64,000 bases of DNA from Pseudovibrio ascidiaceicola (GTDB lineage Bacteria; Pseudomonadota; Alphaproteobacteria; Rhizobiales; Stappiaceae): assembly GCF_900114245.1 (NCBI RefSeq), contig NZ_FOSK01000002.1, forward strand, positions 265,456-329,455. Reading direction: 5' to 3'. Shown here piece by piece: positions 39,212 through 48,948 of this stretch. A program made the position numbers and the translations under genes. Positions within the stretch are counted from its first letter, which is position 1. Each line of letters opens with the position of its first letter. The notes below the pieces were generated by a model. The model was not told the origin of the DNA, made no database searches, and saw only the letters and a list, made by a program, of their open reading frames with translations.

Positions 39212-40221
39212 GGCCTTCCAACGTCCAATACAGGTTCCAGACGTTCAATGAGGGCGTCTGGATCAGCAATCTTCATCTCCACTTCCAGCACACTTGCCAC
39301 GTTTGCAAGCCGCGCGATCGACTGCTCTTCACGGCCATCCAAACGCACGTAATCCTTTGTGGTCGTGATTGGCAGTAAGTCCTGCGCTTCAGCTTCACGC
39401 AGTATGAGGCGTGCGTCCTCTTTCGTGAAGTAGTGATGATCTGGGAAGGACATGGTCTCAATGACCTCAGCTCCAGCCTCCCGCAGGCTGGCATAGAGCT
39501 TTTCAGGTCGACCAATTCCAGCAAATGCAAGTACGCGCTCCCCATCCAAGGCATCTGCAGATACAGGACGGATTGCAGCGTGCATCAAATTGATCCCAGC
39601 TTGCTGTGCCGCCATCTGCTGATCAATACTCGCATCGCCCTCACCCACAACCATCAGCAGACCGACCCGTTGCAGCTGTTTCGTGAACGGCATTCTCAGT
39701 GGGCCAGCTGGAATACATCTGGCATTGCCGATCCCAGTCTTTGCATCCAGAAGAACGATGGAGAAGTCCTTATGTAAAGACGGGTTCTGGAACCCATCAT
39801 CCATAATGATGACAGAGATATCTTGTTCTTCCAGAAGCTTGGCACCTGCTGTGCGATCAGCGGAGATCACCGTTGGACCGCGGCGCGCCAGCAACAGCGC
39901 TTCATCACCGACTTCTGCTGCAGCATATTTTGACGGCTCAACAAGCAGCGGTCCTTTAATCGAACCACCGTAGCCACGCAGAAGAAAGCCGGGTTTGTGG
40001 CCAGCCTCTTTCAACAGAGCGTTCAATGCCAACGCGAATGGTGTTTTACCGGTACCGCCTGCTGTGAAGTTGCCAATGCAGATGACAGGCTGGCGGGCTT
40101 TGTATCTGGGATTGTACTTGAAACGACGTGTCGCCATGTAGCCGTAAAGAGCACCTAACGGGCTCAAGAGTTTGGCTTGCCAGGTTCCGTTTCGTGTCCA
40201 CCAGAAGTCAGGAGCGTTCAT
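39208..40221 (-). CDS. lpxK: Tetraacyldisaccharide 4'-kinase
   Basis: Phosphorylates the 4' position of the lipid A disaccharide precursor at the inner membrane. The P-loop is GNFTAGGTGKTP (residues 50-61), and the opening FWWTRNGTWQAKLLSPLGALYGYMA is the membrane-associated N-terminal region typical of LpxK. DDGFQNPSLHKD and the C-terminal FPDHHYFTKED are also family blocks. It starts 3 nt after waaA stops, in a tldE-cysQ-DUF4170-DUF374-waaA-lpxK operon. Confidence 0.96.
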   Translation of the reverse strand: MNAPDFWWTRNGTWQAKLLSPLGALYGYMATRRFKYNPRYKARQPVICIGNFTAGGTGKTPFALALNALLKEAGHKPGFLLRGYGGSIKGPLLVEPSKYAAAEVGDEALLLARRGPTVISADRTAGAKLLEEQDISVIIMDDGFQNPSLHKDFSIVLLDAKTGIGNARCIPAGPLRMPFTKQLQRVGLLMVVGEGDASIDQQMAAQQAGINLMHAAIRPVSADALDGERVLAFAGIGRPEKLYASLREAGAEVIETMSFPDHHYFTKEDARLILREAEAQDLLPITTTKDYVRLDGREEQSIARLANVASVLEVEMKIADPDALIERLEPVLDVGRP

Positions 40222-40224
40222 CTT

Positions 40225-41514
40225 CTACTCCTTCCCTGCTGCTGGCTGCTTCACAGGCAAATACTGCTGCAGCTCAAGCTGTGTTGCCGCGAGAGCACCG
40301 CGTCCAGATTCGACCAGCGCTTTTGCTGTATCAGCCCGTTTTTGAACATCTTCTGGATTGTGAAGCAGGTTTTCGATCTGATCGGCTAACTCACCTGTAT
40401 TGTGTACCAGAAGAACGCCTTCTTCCTTTGAGAAGTGACGATAGATCCATGCAAAATTCTGAGTGTGCACACCAGATAGGATCGCGCAGCCCACTTGAGC
40501 CGGTTCAAGGAGGTTGTGCCCACCGATTGGCCTCAGAGAGCCGCCCATAAACACAATCGGTGCAACACGATAGAACAAGCCTAACTCGCCAAGCGTGTCA
40601 GCTATATAAATGTCGGTCGCGTTGGTAATAGCTTCGCCTCGAGAGCGCTGAGTGCACACAAGGCCCATCTGCTCCAGCTCGTCGCGGATTTCTTGTGCCC
40701 GAACAGGGTGTCTTGGAACGATAATCGTCAGCAAACGATCAAACTTGTGCTTGAGCTCTTGGTGAGCCTTGGCAATCTCAACTTCTTCCTCTGGGTGCGT
40801 GCTGGCTGCAAGCCATCGTGGGCGACCTTCGAGCTGATCTTTAAAGTCAGCGAGTTCTGCCGGGTCACACTCAGGGATATTGCCGTCAAACTTGATATTG
40901 CCCGTAGGCCTGACGCGGATTGCACCCAATTGCTTGAACCGGGCCGCATCGTCATCTGATTGGGCGAGCACGCAATCAACGGTTCCAAAGACTGAATGGG
41001 CAAAGGAGGGAACACGGTTCCAATTTGAAAAGGAGCCTTCTGACATGCGCCCGTTGACGATGATCAGAGGGATCTGACGCTTTTCAAGCTCGTGGAATGT
41101 TGCGGGCCAGATTTCTGATTCAACTGTGATTGCCAGACAAGGTGACCAGTGGTTCAGAAATCTCTTGATGTTGCCGCGCGTATCATAAGGAACAAACTGA
41201 TGGATCACGCCCTCTGGCGCGGAGGCTTCCACCACCTGCGCAGATGTCAGCGTCGCGGTTGTCAGCAAAACTTTGGAACCACCGTCAACGACCTGCTTGG
41301 CAAGTGGCAGGACGGCATTGGCCTCTCCTACACTTGCTGCATGGATCCAGATCAGGTTTCCAGATGGCCGCTCTTTGGAAGCGACACCAAACCGTTCCCC
41401 CTTGCGGTTCTGATCTTCTTTGCCCTGACGGGCGCGCAACTTGTACAAGCCAACAAGGAGCGGCGCGGCCAGGCGGCCAAGACCTTGATAGACTCTGAAG
41501 ATCACTGAACTCAT
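40225..41514 (-). CDS. waaA: 3-deoxy-D-manno-octulosonic acid transferase
   Basis: Transfers KDO from CMP-KDO to lipid IVA on the cytoplasmic side of the inner membrane. Full-length (429 residues) with the N-terminal membrane anchor, IWIHAASVGEANAVLPLA (the family GE motif), LTTATLTSA and the second Rossmann half with PIVFMGGSLRPIGGHNLLEPAQVGCAI. The gene is 24 nt after the acyltransferase gene and 3 nt before lpxK. Confidence 0.96.
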   Translation of the reverse strand: MSSVIFRVYQGLGRLAAPLLVGLYKLRARQGKEDQNRKGERFGVASKERPSGNLIWIHAASVGEANAVLPLAKQVVDGGSKVLLTTATLTSAQVVEASAPEGVIHQFVPYDTRGNIKRFLNHWSPCLAITVESEIWPATFHELEKRQIPLIIVNGRMSEGSFSNWNRVPSFAHSVFGTVDCVLAQSDDDAARFKQLGAIRVRPTGNIKFDGNIPECDPAELADFKDQLEGRPRWLAASTHPEEEVEIAKAHQELKHKFDRLLTIIVPRHPVRAQEIRDELEQMGLVCTQRSRGEAITNATDIYIADTLGELGLFYRVAPIVFMGGSLRPIGGHNLLEPAQVGCAILSGVHTQNFAWIYRHFSKEEGVLLVHNTGELADQIENLLHNPEDVQKRADTAKALVESGRGALAATQLELQQYLPVKQPAAGKE

Positions 41515-41538
41515 GGGACCCAGTTCTGCCAGTGTTTG

Positions 41539-42234
41539 TTATTTGCCTGATTTGGCGATTGCGTAAGCTTTGTCAGTTATTTCGTTCATGCTGTTTTCCA
41601 GACGCTGACGAATTTCCTCGACCTGTTCATCGCTTGCATCAGCCGGCACCGGAATAGGTTTACCAAAGCATAACCCAATATGGCTGAACGGCAAATTGAT
41701 GGATGCCTTATCCCAAGTATCAAGGTCATAATGACGGCTGGTTGCCATTGCTACGGGCAGGAGTGGCCGACCGGAGTGCTTGGCCAGCTGTACAATGCCT
41801 TTGCCAGCCTTACGCGCAGGGCCTTTTGGCACGTCTGCTGTCATGGAGACTGTGGCGCCTGCTTTGAGTACGCGCACAGCTTCAATAAAGCCGCGCATGC
41901 CTCCACGTTTCTTAATTTGGTTAGAGCGCTGCGCACCAGCGGCCCGGATCGTACCGAGCCCCAGTTTTGATGCGCAAACCGCTTGCATCTCGCCGTCTGC
42001 ACTGCGGGAAATCATAACCCTGATATCCCAATGCTTCGGACAAGCAAAGGGCAACATGAAATGCTGACCGTGCCACATGGACGCGATGAATGGTGCACCC
42101 TCCTCATGTTCCTCATAAACCTCTGGAGGATCAATGGTGAGTTTACTGCTCTTGTAAACAAAGAGCAGATAATACGCCATGGCAGTGCCCGCTAGCTTCA
42201 TGACAAGCGGGTGTTTGCCTAGTTTTTTCAACAT
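41539..42234 (-). CDS. Lysophospholipid acyltransferase-like protein (DUF374)
   Basis: A 231-residue DUF374 protein with an acyltransferase-like HxxxxD arrangement, here SMWHGQHFMLPF followed by VMISRSADGEM, and MTADVPKGPARKAGKGIVQLAKHSGRPLLPVA. There is one N-terminal membrane segment. The family recurs beside waaA in alphaproteobacteria, so it is suspected of acylating lipid A or a related lipid, but the reaction is not established. Part of the tldE-lpxK operon. Confidence 0.88.
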   Translation of the reverse strand: MLKKLGKHPLVMKLAGTAMAYYLLFVYKSSKLTIDPPEVYEEHEEGAPFIASMWHGQHFMLPFACPKHWDIRVMISRSADGEMQAVCASKLGLGTIRAAGAQRSNQIKKRGGMRGFIEAVRVLKAGATVSMTADVPKGPARKAGKGIVQLAKHSGRPLLPVAMATSRHYDLDTWDKASINLPFSHIGLCFGKPIPVPADASDEQVEEIRQRLENSMNEITDKAYAIAKSGK

Positions 42235-42282
42235 TTCACAAGCCCATTTGAGTTCGGGCAGAATTCCCGGGAGGCGCAGTAC

Positions 42283-42525
42283 TTACTTGGTTTCTGCGCC
42301 CGGATCAAGCAGGCGGTGCATGTGTACAATAAAGTAACGCATCAATGCGTTATCAACGGTACCTTGCGCCTTTGCTTTCCACGCGACATGTGCCTCAGCG
42401 TAGTTCGGGTAGATGCCTACAATGTCCAGATCCTTAAGATCTTTAAAGCGAACATTGCTGATATCTTCTAATTCACCACCAAACACGAGGTGAAGTAGCT
42501 GTTGGTTTTCTTCTTGAGCACTCAT
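42283..42525 (-). CDS. DUF4170 family protein
   Basis: An 80-residue soluble protein, conserved in alphaproteobacteria, with no known function. The family core reads LHLVFGGELEDISNVRFKDL and VGIYPNYAEAHVAWKAKAQGTVDNA, ending in RYFIVHMHRLLDP. It is always small and is typically found between cysQ and the DUF374 acyltransferase. Its conserved position suggests a link to cell-envelope lipid synthesis. Confidence 0.9.
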   Translation of the reverse strand: MSAQEENQQLLHLVFGGELEDISNVRFKDLKDLDIVGIYPNYAEAHVAWKAKAQGTVDNALMRYFIVHMHRLLDPGAETK

Positions 42526-42575
42526 AGTGTTCGCTCACCTTCTTCACAGAGAGTCCGACCGGAAACCGATAAGGA

Positions 42576-43370
42576 TTAATCCTCTACGGATATTCCCTGA
42601 AGCCTTTTAAACAATTTGGCAGAAGATGCCACTAGTCCGGGGTGATTTGTTCTAGTTTTATTGTAGTAGAGGGGCGATCCAGACAAGTCTACCAACTGCC
42701 CACCAGCCTCACTGATGATTAAATCCGCTGCGGCAAGGTCCCAATCGCGGGCTCTTGCACGAGCCAGACCTGCATCCAATTTCCCACAGGCAACCAGTGC
42801 AAAACGGTAGGCAAGTGAACCCAGATAGGGACTAAAACGAATCTGCTCGCTTTTTACGCCTTCTTTTTCAAGGAAGCTGACGGGTCCTGCGATGTAGGCT
42901 CCGGTGACAGACGGACGGTCTGAAACCACAATCTTTTCCTGATTGAGATGACTGCCCCCTCCCTTTACGGAGGTGTAAAGCTCATCACGCACCGGGCAAA
43001 AAATCACCCCGACTGTCGGGCGACCATTTTTGACCACGGCCAGTGACAGGCACCATTCATCGCGCCCATTCAAGAACGCTCGTGTTCCATCAATAGGGTC
43101 GATGATAAAAACTGTCTCATGGTCCTTGCGGACGAGATCATCTTCCGTTTCTTCCGAAAGCCAACCGTAGTCGGGGCGAGCTTCACGCAGTTTGGAGGCC
43201 AGAAACTGATCGACTTCGATGTCGGCGACAGACACCGGCGAGTCGCCTTCTTTGGTCCAGTTTTTTGGTGAGTTCCCAAAATAAGAAAGGGCGATCTTGC
43301 CACCCTCCAGAGCTGCTGAAACCAGCAGCTCCAAATCTTCCTGCAGGCTATGTTTGTTAGCTTCCGGCAA
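42576..43370 (-). CDS. cysQ: 3'(2'),5'-bisphosphate nucleotidase (inositol monophosphatase family)
   Basis: Mg2+-dependent phosphatase that removes 3'-phosphoadenosine 5'-phosphate from sulfate assimilation. The Mg-binding signatures are DPIDGTRAFLNGRDEW (DPxDGT) and WDLAAADLIISEAGG, with VFIIDPID and a Glu-Glu pair (WLSEETEDD) before them. Length 264 is normal. Its start overlaps the tldE stop by 14 nt. An inositol monophosphatase activity cannot be excluded by sequence. Confidence 0.92.
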   Translation of the reverse strand: MPEANKHSLQEDLELLVSAALEGGKIALSYFGNSPKNWTKEGDSPVSVADIEVDQFLASKLREARPDYGWLSEETEDDLVRKDHETVFIIDPIDGTRAFLNGRDEWCLSLAVVKNGRPTVGVIFCPVRDELYTSVKGGGSHLNQEKIVVSDRPSVTGAYIAGPVSFLEKEGVKSEQIRFSPYLGSLAYRFALVACGKLDAGLARARARDWDLAAADLIISEAGGQLVDLSGSPLYYNKTRTNHPGLVASSAKLFKRLQGISVED

Positions 43371-44700
43371 TCGTCAGTCCTTCGATAACCACTGTTGGTG
43401 TGGCCACTGCATATCGTTCGTCCAGGTCAGATGCCGGTGTCAGGTTCAGGAACATGTCCTTGAGGTTCCCTGCAATGGTGATTTCGCTCACTGGATAGGC
43501 AATTTCGCCGTTTTCCACCCAGTAGCCAGAGGCTCCTCGGGAGTAGTCACCTGTTACACCGTTTGCACCGTGACCAATCAAATCCGTTACCAGAAGACCT
43601 TCGCCGATATCTCTTAAGATTTCTTCCGGTGTTTTCTCACCTGCCTGAAGCGTCAGGTTGGTTGCGCTTGGGGAGGTGGAGGACCCAGACCGGCGTGCTC
43701 GGCCATTTGAGATCAAGCCAAGCTCACGCGCTGCGTATCCGTCAAGGAACCAATGACCCAGAATACCGTCCTCGATCATATTAAGGTATTCAGCTCCGGT
43801 TCCTTCCGCATCAAAAGGAGCGGTCCCGCCACCGCGCGCCTTGAACGGATCATCGGAGATGGTGATGCCTTTACCGAAGACCTGTTGCCCCATTTTATCT
43901 TTCAGGAAGCTGGTTCCACGGGCGATGGCTGCTCCGTTGATCGCGCCTGCAAAGTGACCAAGCAGGGAGCGCGCTGTGCGTGGTTCATAAACCACCGGCG
44001 CCTTACGGGTTTCCAGCTGGCGTGGATTGAGGCGGCGCACGGTGCGCTCTGCTGCAATCCGGCCCACTTCTTCCGCAGACATCAGATCATCCCAATAGGT
44101 GCGGGAATCGAATTCGTAATCACGCTCCATGCCAGTGCCTTCGCCAGAGATGGCCGTCATGGAAAAGCCTGAACGGGAACGCTGATAGGCTCCAACAAAA
44201 CCGTGGCTTGTCGCCAGCACGATGCCAGAAAGCCCCCAGCTTGCGCCAGCACCACCTGATTTGGAGACGCCCTCAACTGCGAGAGCCGCAGCTTCTGCTT
44301 CGAGCGCGGTTCTGGTCAGTTCCTCAGCATTCACCTCACGTGGATCTATCAGATCCAGCTGAGGGATGTCTTTCAGGAGACGCTCAGGTTCAGCAAGGCC
44401 AGCGTATGGATCTTCGGGTGTAACCTTTGCCATTTCAACGGCACGGGCAGCAAGCTCAGCAGGATCATCACTTGCATTGGAAGAAATGCTGGCAACCTGC
44501 TTGCCGACAAATACGCGGAGTGTAACGTCGTTGCCTTCTGCGCGATCGGTGTTTTCAACCTTGCCTTCGCGCACGGAAACAGACAGTGACATGCCCGTAA
44601 CTGCGATTGCGTCTGCTGCATCGGCGCCGGCTGCTTTTGCAGCTTCCACCAAGCTCACTGCCTGCTCTTCAAGCTTTGAATTGGCAATTGCGTCAGACAT
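43357..44700 (-). CDS. tldE: Metalloprotease-associated protein TldE (PmbA)
   Basis: Partner of TldD in the heterodimeric protease that matures peptide antibiotics and degrades some toxins. The family is clear from GLSGIVLATSHGFVGAYQRS, the PVVYEPRTARSLLGHFAGAI region and the C-terminal NGVTGDYSRGASGYWVENG; the HExxxH zinc motif of TldD is missing, as expected. The ATG at 44700 is preferred because AGGAGG lies 9 nt before it; one two codons earlier would leave 3 nt. First gene of the envelope-lipid operon. Confidence 0.94.
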   Translation of the reverse strand: MSDAIANSKLEEQAVSLVEAAKAAGADAADAIAVTGMSLSVSVREGKVENTDRAEGNDVTLRVFVGKQVASISSNASDDPAELAARAVEMAKVTPEDPYAGLAEPERLLKDIPQLDLIDPREVNAEELTRTALEAEAAALAVEGVSKSGGAGASWGLSGIVLATSHGFVGAYQRSRSGFSMTAISGEGTGMERDYEFDSRTYWDDLMSAEEVGRIAAERTVRRLNPRQLETRKAPVVYEPRTARSLLGHFAGAINGAAIARGTSFLKDKMGQQVFGKGITISDDPFKARGGGTAPFDAEGTGAEYLNMIEDGILGHWFLDGYAARELGLISNGRARRSGSSTSPSATNLTLQAGEKTPEEILRDIGEGLLVTDLIGHGANGVTGDYSRGASGYWVENGEIAYPVSEITIAGNLKDMFLNLTPASDLDERYAVATPTVVIEGLTIAGS

Positions 44701-45017
44701 TCGCATGGACCTCCTGTTATCTTGCTCTTCGTGTTTAGGGCGTGCCTGTCTTAAGAGCAAGCACACCTGCCAATAATCGCGGGGCTGTACGCAGAAATTG
44801 CAGCAACTTGCCAAGTATGGCTTGGCGTATAAATGAGCCCACTTAAAGATAGTTAGAATTTTATCAAGTTCGGAAGAGGTTCGCTAAGCCTCTTTAAAAA
44901 CAGAGTTTTTTAACCATTCGAGTTAAGAACTTACGCAGATTCTACCCTGTAATTTTCCTCTAGTTTGAAAAGAAGATGAATTGAAACCTCCACACCTGTG
45001 GAGGGAGGGGCAGTTCC
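44701..45017. other. Divergent intergenic region, tldE and DUF6101 gene
   Basis: The 317 nt between the divergent genes contain only leader sequences. AGGAGG before tldE and GGAGGGAGGGG before the DUF6101 gene are the two ribosome-binding sites. I see no additional gene or clear dyad. Confidence 0.7.
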
Positions 45018-45617
45018 GTGATCAACTACAAATCGCAGTTTTTGGGCCTTGCGAGCAACGACAACCACATTAATCGTGTGAGTGTCTCGCTGCCGTTTCG
45101 TATGCAAGCGGACCTCCCAGATGATCTTCTTGAAACACCGGGCGTTAACAGATCCGATATTCGCATTGATCCAGACAAGGTGCTTATACGCCGTGAGATG
45201 GGTGGTCTTCCGCTGACCTTAACGGTTCCGCTTGGGTCTTACTCTGGTGTTGGTGCCAGAGCGACAGTCAATGAGATTAGTGATGAGCTTGAGTATCAGG
45301 TCATTTTACTGCATCGCGATCATGCCTTGAGCATTCCGCTTTATACCAGCACAGATATGGAGCTGACGGCGGATTACTGGGAAGCCTGGTCAGATATTTT
45401 GGCACTACCGCTGCTCATGATTGATAGCGATGGCACCTCAAAGTTGGCCCGTCTTGGACTTAACACTTGCTCTAAAGGTGAGGCGCTGCCACGCAGAAAG
45501 CTTCGTGCCTTGACTGGACGACGTCCGCGTTTTCTTGTTGGCCGCGAAACAGGCAAGCCAACACGACTGCAGAAGATTTTCGCCAGCTCCCGCCGTTTCA
45601 CATCTTTGCGGCGTTGA
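45018..45617 (+). CDS. DUF6101 family protein
   Basis: A 199-residue protein of unknown function conserved in rhizobia and relatives. It has SVSLPFRMQADLP and an internal domain with GVNRSDIRIDPDKVLIRREMGG, then a basic C terminus (KLRALTGRRPRF, ASSRRFTSLRR). There are no membrane segments or signal peptide. Translation starts at GTG, backed by a strong GGAGGGAGGGG ribosome-binding site. It is monocistronic, between tldE and ubiA. Confidence 0.82.
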   Translation: MINYKSQFLGLASNDNHINRVSVSLPFRMQADLPDDLLETPGVNRSDIRIDPDKVLIRREMGGLPLTLTVPLGSYSGVGARATVNEISDELEYQVILLHRDHALSIPLYTSTDMELTADYWEAWSDILALPLLMIDSDGTSKLARLGLNTCSKGEALPRRKLRALTGRRPRFLVGRETGKPTRLQKIFASSRRFTSLRR

Positions 45618-45725
45618 AACTCTTAGAGCCTGTTGTGTTCATTTCCATTCACATAACATGCTCTCAGCCTTTATTTTCACGCGTGTTTTTATCTGAAAAC
45701 CGAAACCACTCTTCAAGAACACGCT

Positions 45726-46676
45726 CTAAAGGTAATAGGTCGCGAGGCCGTCCAGCACCAATCCGATAAACAGGATCAAGCCGAAGGTTGAGTTGGACTT
45801 GAAGAGCTGAAGGCACTGGTCGCCATCGTCAATGTCCAATACACGGATCTGGTTCAGCAGGTGAAACGCACCAAGCGCCAATCCGGCAAATGCAAGTGGG
45901 CCACTGCCTGCAGCAATGAAGGCGCCTGCAAACAGAACAACTGTTGCGCCATAAAGAATGACCAGAGCCTGACGGGTTTTTTCACCAAACAACCGCGCTG
46001 TTGAGCGTACGCCGACCAAAGCATCGTCCTCTTTATCCTGATGGGCGTAGATGGTGTCGTAGCCGATTGTCCAGAGGATGCCACCGCAATACAACAGAAC
46101 TGGCGCCAGTGACAGGCTGCCAAATACAGCTGCCCATCCCATCAGCGCCCCCCAAGAAAACGCCAGACCAAGCACGAACTGTGGCCAGTCAGTGATGCGT
46201 TTCATGAATGGGTAGGCAGCAACAATTGCCAGAGAGGATATGCCCAGGACTATGGTGAAGGTGTTGAACTGCAGCAATACCACCAACCCGGCGAGCGCCT
46301 GTAACGCCATAAAGATTTTGGCTTGTTTGCTGGAGACCTGACCAGAGGGGATTGGGCGAGAGCGTGTGCGTTCGACCTTATCGTCAATATCTTTATCGAC
46401 GATGTCGTTGTAGGTGCACCCTGCCCCACGCATTGCCACTGCGCCAATAAACATCAGCACTGCGTACCAGATGTTTGGAATGGCAGCTCCTGCCGCATTG
46501 GATGCAAGGGCTAACGACCACAAACACGGCCACATAAGCAGGTACCAGCCGATTGGCCGCTCCCACCTTGCAAGACGGGCAAAGGGACGAAGGCCTGGTG
46601 GCAAGCGCGTATCAACCCAATGACGCTTTACTGCATCTGCAACTGGACCAGTGTCTTTGGTATTGAACATTGCCAC
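45726..46676 (-). CDS. ubiA: 4-hydroxybenzoate octaprenyltransferase
   Basis: Polytopic prenyltransferase that attaches the polyprenyl chain to 4-hydroxybenzoate in ubiquinone synthesis. The diphosphate-Mg motif is NDIVDKDIDDKVERTRSRPIPSG, and the second acidic motif is DTIYAHQDKEDDALVGVRSTA. The opening RLARWERPIGWYLLMWPCLWSLALA is the substrate-binding region. Length 316. The C-terminal part carries a predicted membrane helix (STFGLILFIGLVLDGL). Confidence 0.96.
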   Translation of the reverse strand: MAMFNTKDTGPVADAVKRHWVDTRLPPGLRPFARLARWERPIGWYLLMWPCLWSLALASNAAGAAIPNIWYAVLMFIGAVAMRGAGCTYNDIVDKDIDDKVERTRSRPIPSGQVSSKQAKIFMALQALAGLVVLLQFNTFTIVLGISSLAIVAAYPFMKRITDWPQFVLGLAFSWGALMGWAAVFGSLSLAPVLLYCGGILWTIGYDTIYAHQDKEDDALVGVRSTARLFGEKTRQALVILYGATVVLFAGAFIAAGSGPLAFAGLALGAFHLLNQIRVLDIDDGDQCLQLFKSNSTFGLILFIGLVLDGLATYYL

Positions 46677-46740
46677 CTCACCGTATTCTTAGAGTCTGTC
46701 TGCATTCTCTTGCATTTTTGCAGCCAGATCCAATTTGGCT

Positions 46741-47229
46741 CTAAAAGCTGAGAGGAAATTCCTCTTCGTAGTGAATTGTCTTTTCCAACAGATCAACACT
46801 TTGCGTCAAGAAGCCAAATTCCTCGAAGAACTGTTTTCTGGTCTTTCGCTCCGGTCTCTTCAACGAAACTTCCATTTTAACGACAGACTTTTGTGCCAGA
46901 TCATCCTCCAATGCTTGCAGCACAGGAGGTAACAGCCGCTCAATCCCTTCCATTGGAGCGAGCGCTACCTGCTCAATGAACCCGACTTTGCCGCCGGCCC
47001 GTACGCTATACCGATAGCTTACGAGCACAAACCCGAGGCTTTTTCCCGTGCTCCTGATCAACCATGCTTGCCCTGCACTTGGGTCAACCAGCAACCTGCG
47101 GGCAGTTTCTTCCAATGAGCGAACCGGCTCTGAAAGGGTGTCTTGCTCGCCCCATTTTGCCAGCAGCTCGAAGAATTCATTCATAAACAGTGGTGTAACC
47201 AGCAACAGTTCGACTGATGGACGGGGCAT
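46741..47229 (-). CDS. GNAT family N-acetyltransferase
   Basis: A 162-residue GNAT protein. The core strand-helix region is LGFVLVSYRYSVRAGGKVGFIEQVALAPMEGIERLLPPVLQALEDDL, though the Q/RxxGxG/A loop is altered (APMEGIERL), so the acetyl-CoA site is weaker than usual. The C terminus (KQFFEEFGFLTQSVDLLEKTI) resembles the usual terminal strand. Substrate unknown. It is divergent from purD over 120 nt. Confidence 0.75.
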   Translation of the reverse strand: MPRPSVELLLVTPLFMNEFFELLAKWGEQDTLSEPVRSLEETARRLLVDPSAGQAWLIRSTGKSLGFVLVSYRYSVRAGGKVGFIEQVALAPMEGIERLLPPVLQALEDDLAQKSVVKMEVSLKRPERKTRKQFFEEFGFLTQSVDLLEKTIHYEEEFPLSF

Positions 47230-47349
47230 TTTGGTCTCTCCAGAGCTGTTGTTCGTTTACTGTGAGCCATACTCATGCTACAGGCTGCATCACATCCTAG
47301 ACGCACAACTGGGGAACCTGTTCCCTTCTTATTTTCAGGGTCTACTTCA

Positions 47350-48630
47350 ATGAATATTCTGCTGATCGGTTCTGGCGGGCGTGAACATGCGCTGGCATGG
47401 TCTCTGGCGAAATCTCCGGTGCTGAACGAACTGTTTGTTGCCCCGGGCAATGCAGGCATCGAGCAATTTGCCAAGTGTATTGCACTGGACCCGACTGATC
47501 ATCGCAGTGTTATCGAGTTCTGCCGCCTCCACGACATCAATTTTGTTGTAATTGGCCCGGAAGCTCCACTGGTTGATGGCCTGTCTGACAGTCTTACTCA
47601 TGCTGGTTTGCGTGTGTTTGGTCCTTCTTCTGCTGCTGCTCAGCTGGAAGGGTCAAAAGGCTTCACCAAGGACATGTGCTCCCGCGCAAACGTGCCAACC
47701 GCTGCATATGGCCGGTTTGATAATGCCGAGGCTGCCAAGTCCTACATTCGTGAGCAAGGCGCTCCGATCGTGGTGAAAGCAGATGGCCTTGCTGCTGGCA
47801 AGGGCGTCATCATGGCCATGAACGAGCAGGAAGCGCTCGATGCAGTCGACAGCTGCTTTGACGGTGCCTTCGGTGATGCCGGTGCAGAAGTGGTTGTTGA
47901 AGAGTTTCTTGAAGGTGAAGAAGCCAGCTTCTTTGTTCTGTCAGACGGTAAGAATGCTCTCCCGCTGGCGACAGCACAGGATCATAAACGAGCCTTCGAT
48001 GGCGATGAAGGTCCGAACACCGGCGGCATGGGTGCTTACTCCCCTGCCCCTGTGATGACCGAGGAGATGATGGACCGGGTGATGAGAGAAATCATTCACC
48101 CAACCATTGCAGACATGAAAGCGCAAGGTTGCCCGTTCAAAGGCGTGCTTTATGCGGGTCTGATGATCACCAAGGACGGTCCGAAGCTGATTGAGTATAA
48201 CGTGCGCTTTGGCGACCCGGAATGTCAGGTTCTGATGATGCGCCTCAAGACCGATCTACTGCCGATTCTGCTTGGCTGCGCTGAGGGGACACTGGATCTG
48301 GTAGATGCAGAATGGCACACAGATCCTGCTATCACTGTTGTGATGGCAACCAAGGGCTATCCGGGTTCCTATGAGAAACTGAGCGAGATTAAAGGCCTGA
48401 CTGAAGCCGCAGCTGACCCGGACGTGGAGATTTTCCATGCGGGTACGGTTTCTGCTGATGACAAATTGCTTTCAAATGGCGGGCGTGTTCTGAACATCAC
48501 AGCGCGGGCGGCGACAGTTTCCCAAGCGCGTGAAAAAGCATATGCGGCCGTTGAGAAGATCAACTGGCCGGGTGGGTTCTACCGCAAAGATATCGGCTGG
48601 CGCGCTGTTGAGCGTGAGCAGCAGGACTAA
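47350..48630 (+). CDS. purD: Phosphoribosylamine-glycine ligase
   Basis: Second step of purine synthesis, an ATP-grasp enzyme joining phosphoribosylamine and glycine. The N terminus [17 protein letters not shown] is diagnostic, followed by [10 protein letters not shown], the ATP-grasp core [11 protein letters not shown] and [12 protein letters not shown], and VRFGDPECQ at the metal site. The ATG at 47350 is the family start; an in-frame start 75 nt upstream is in the leader. Length 426. A perfect terminator follows. Confidence 0.98.
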   Translation: MNILLIGSGGREHALAWSLAKSPVLNELFVAPGNAGIEQFAKCIALDPTDHRSVIEFCRLHDINFVVIGPEAPLVDGLSDSLTHAGLRVFGPSSAAAQLEGSKGFTKDMCSRANVPTAAYGRFDNAEAAKSYIREQGAPIVVKADGLAAGKGVIMAMNEQEALDAVDSCFDGAFGDAGAEVVVEEFLEGEEASFFVLSDGKNALPLATAQDHKRAFDGDEGPNTGGMGAYSPAPVMTEEMMDRVMREIIHPTIADMKAQGCPFKGVLYAGLMITKDGPKLIEYNVRFGDPECQVLMMRLKTDLLPILLGCAEGTLDLVDAEWHTDPAITVVMATKGYPGSYEKLSEIKGLTEAAADPDVEIFHAGTVSADDKLLSNGGRVLNITARAATVSQAREKAYAAVEKINWPGGFYRKDIGWRAVEREQQD

Positions 48631-48660
48631 GCGGTTCTTTACCCAATAACCTGAGTTCAC

Positions 48661-48691
48661 AGAGAGCGGCTTTTCGAGCCGCTCTTTTTTG
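48661..48691 (+). terminator. Rho-independent terminator after purD
   Basis: AGAGCGGCT (48663-48671) pairs perfectly with AGCCGCTCT (48677-48685) across a 5-nt loop and is followed by a run of T. 32 nt after purD. Confidence 0.95.
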
Positions 48692-48711
48692 TGTCGACTG
48701 AAGTCATTGCC

Positions 48712-48743
48712 AAAAAAAATCCTCCGAAGCGAACTTCGGAGGA
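48712..48743 (-). terminator. Minus-strand terminator facing the luxR gene
   Basis: A 10-bp stem TCCTCCGAAG/CTTCGGAGGA (48720-48729 with 48734-48743) and a 4-nt loop CGAA are preceded on the plus strand by eight A, so on the minus strand a T run follows it. It lies 205 nt beyond the LuxR stop and about 25 nt from the purD terminator. The remaining sequence to 48948 has no gene I can support. Confidence 0.9.
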
Positions 48744-48948
48744 GTTAAATTTATCTACACTTTCAGTCGGACAACGACAGCCTGTGCCCAACCAACAGAT
48801 CAAATTGATAAACTACCACAAACAACTGCACGAGGCGAAAAGTTGCCATGCAGGAGCTAAAGTGCAACCTCTAGCGACTTTGATTATGCATAAATGCACA
48901 ACTCATAACAATGGGGGATTTTCCCTGATGCCTTAAAGTTGCAGAGGC

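Noticed and set aside
48691..48936. An 81-codon plus-strand frame after purD
   Set aside because: It runs through two terminator hairpins and has no ribosome-binding site or family match.
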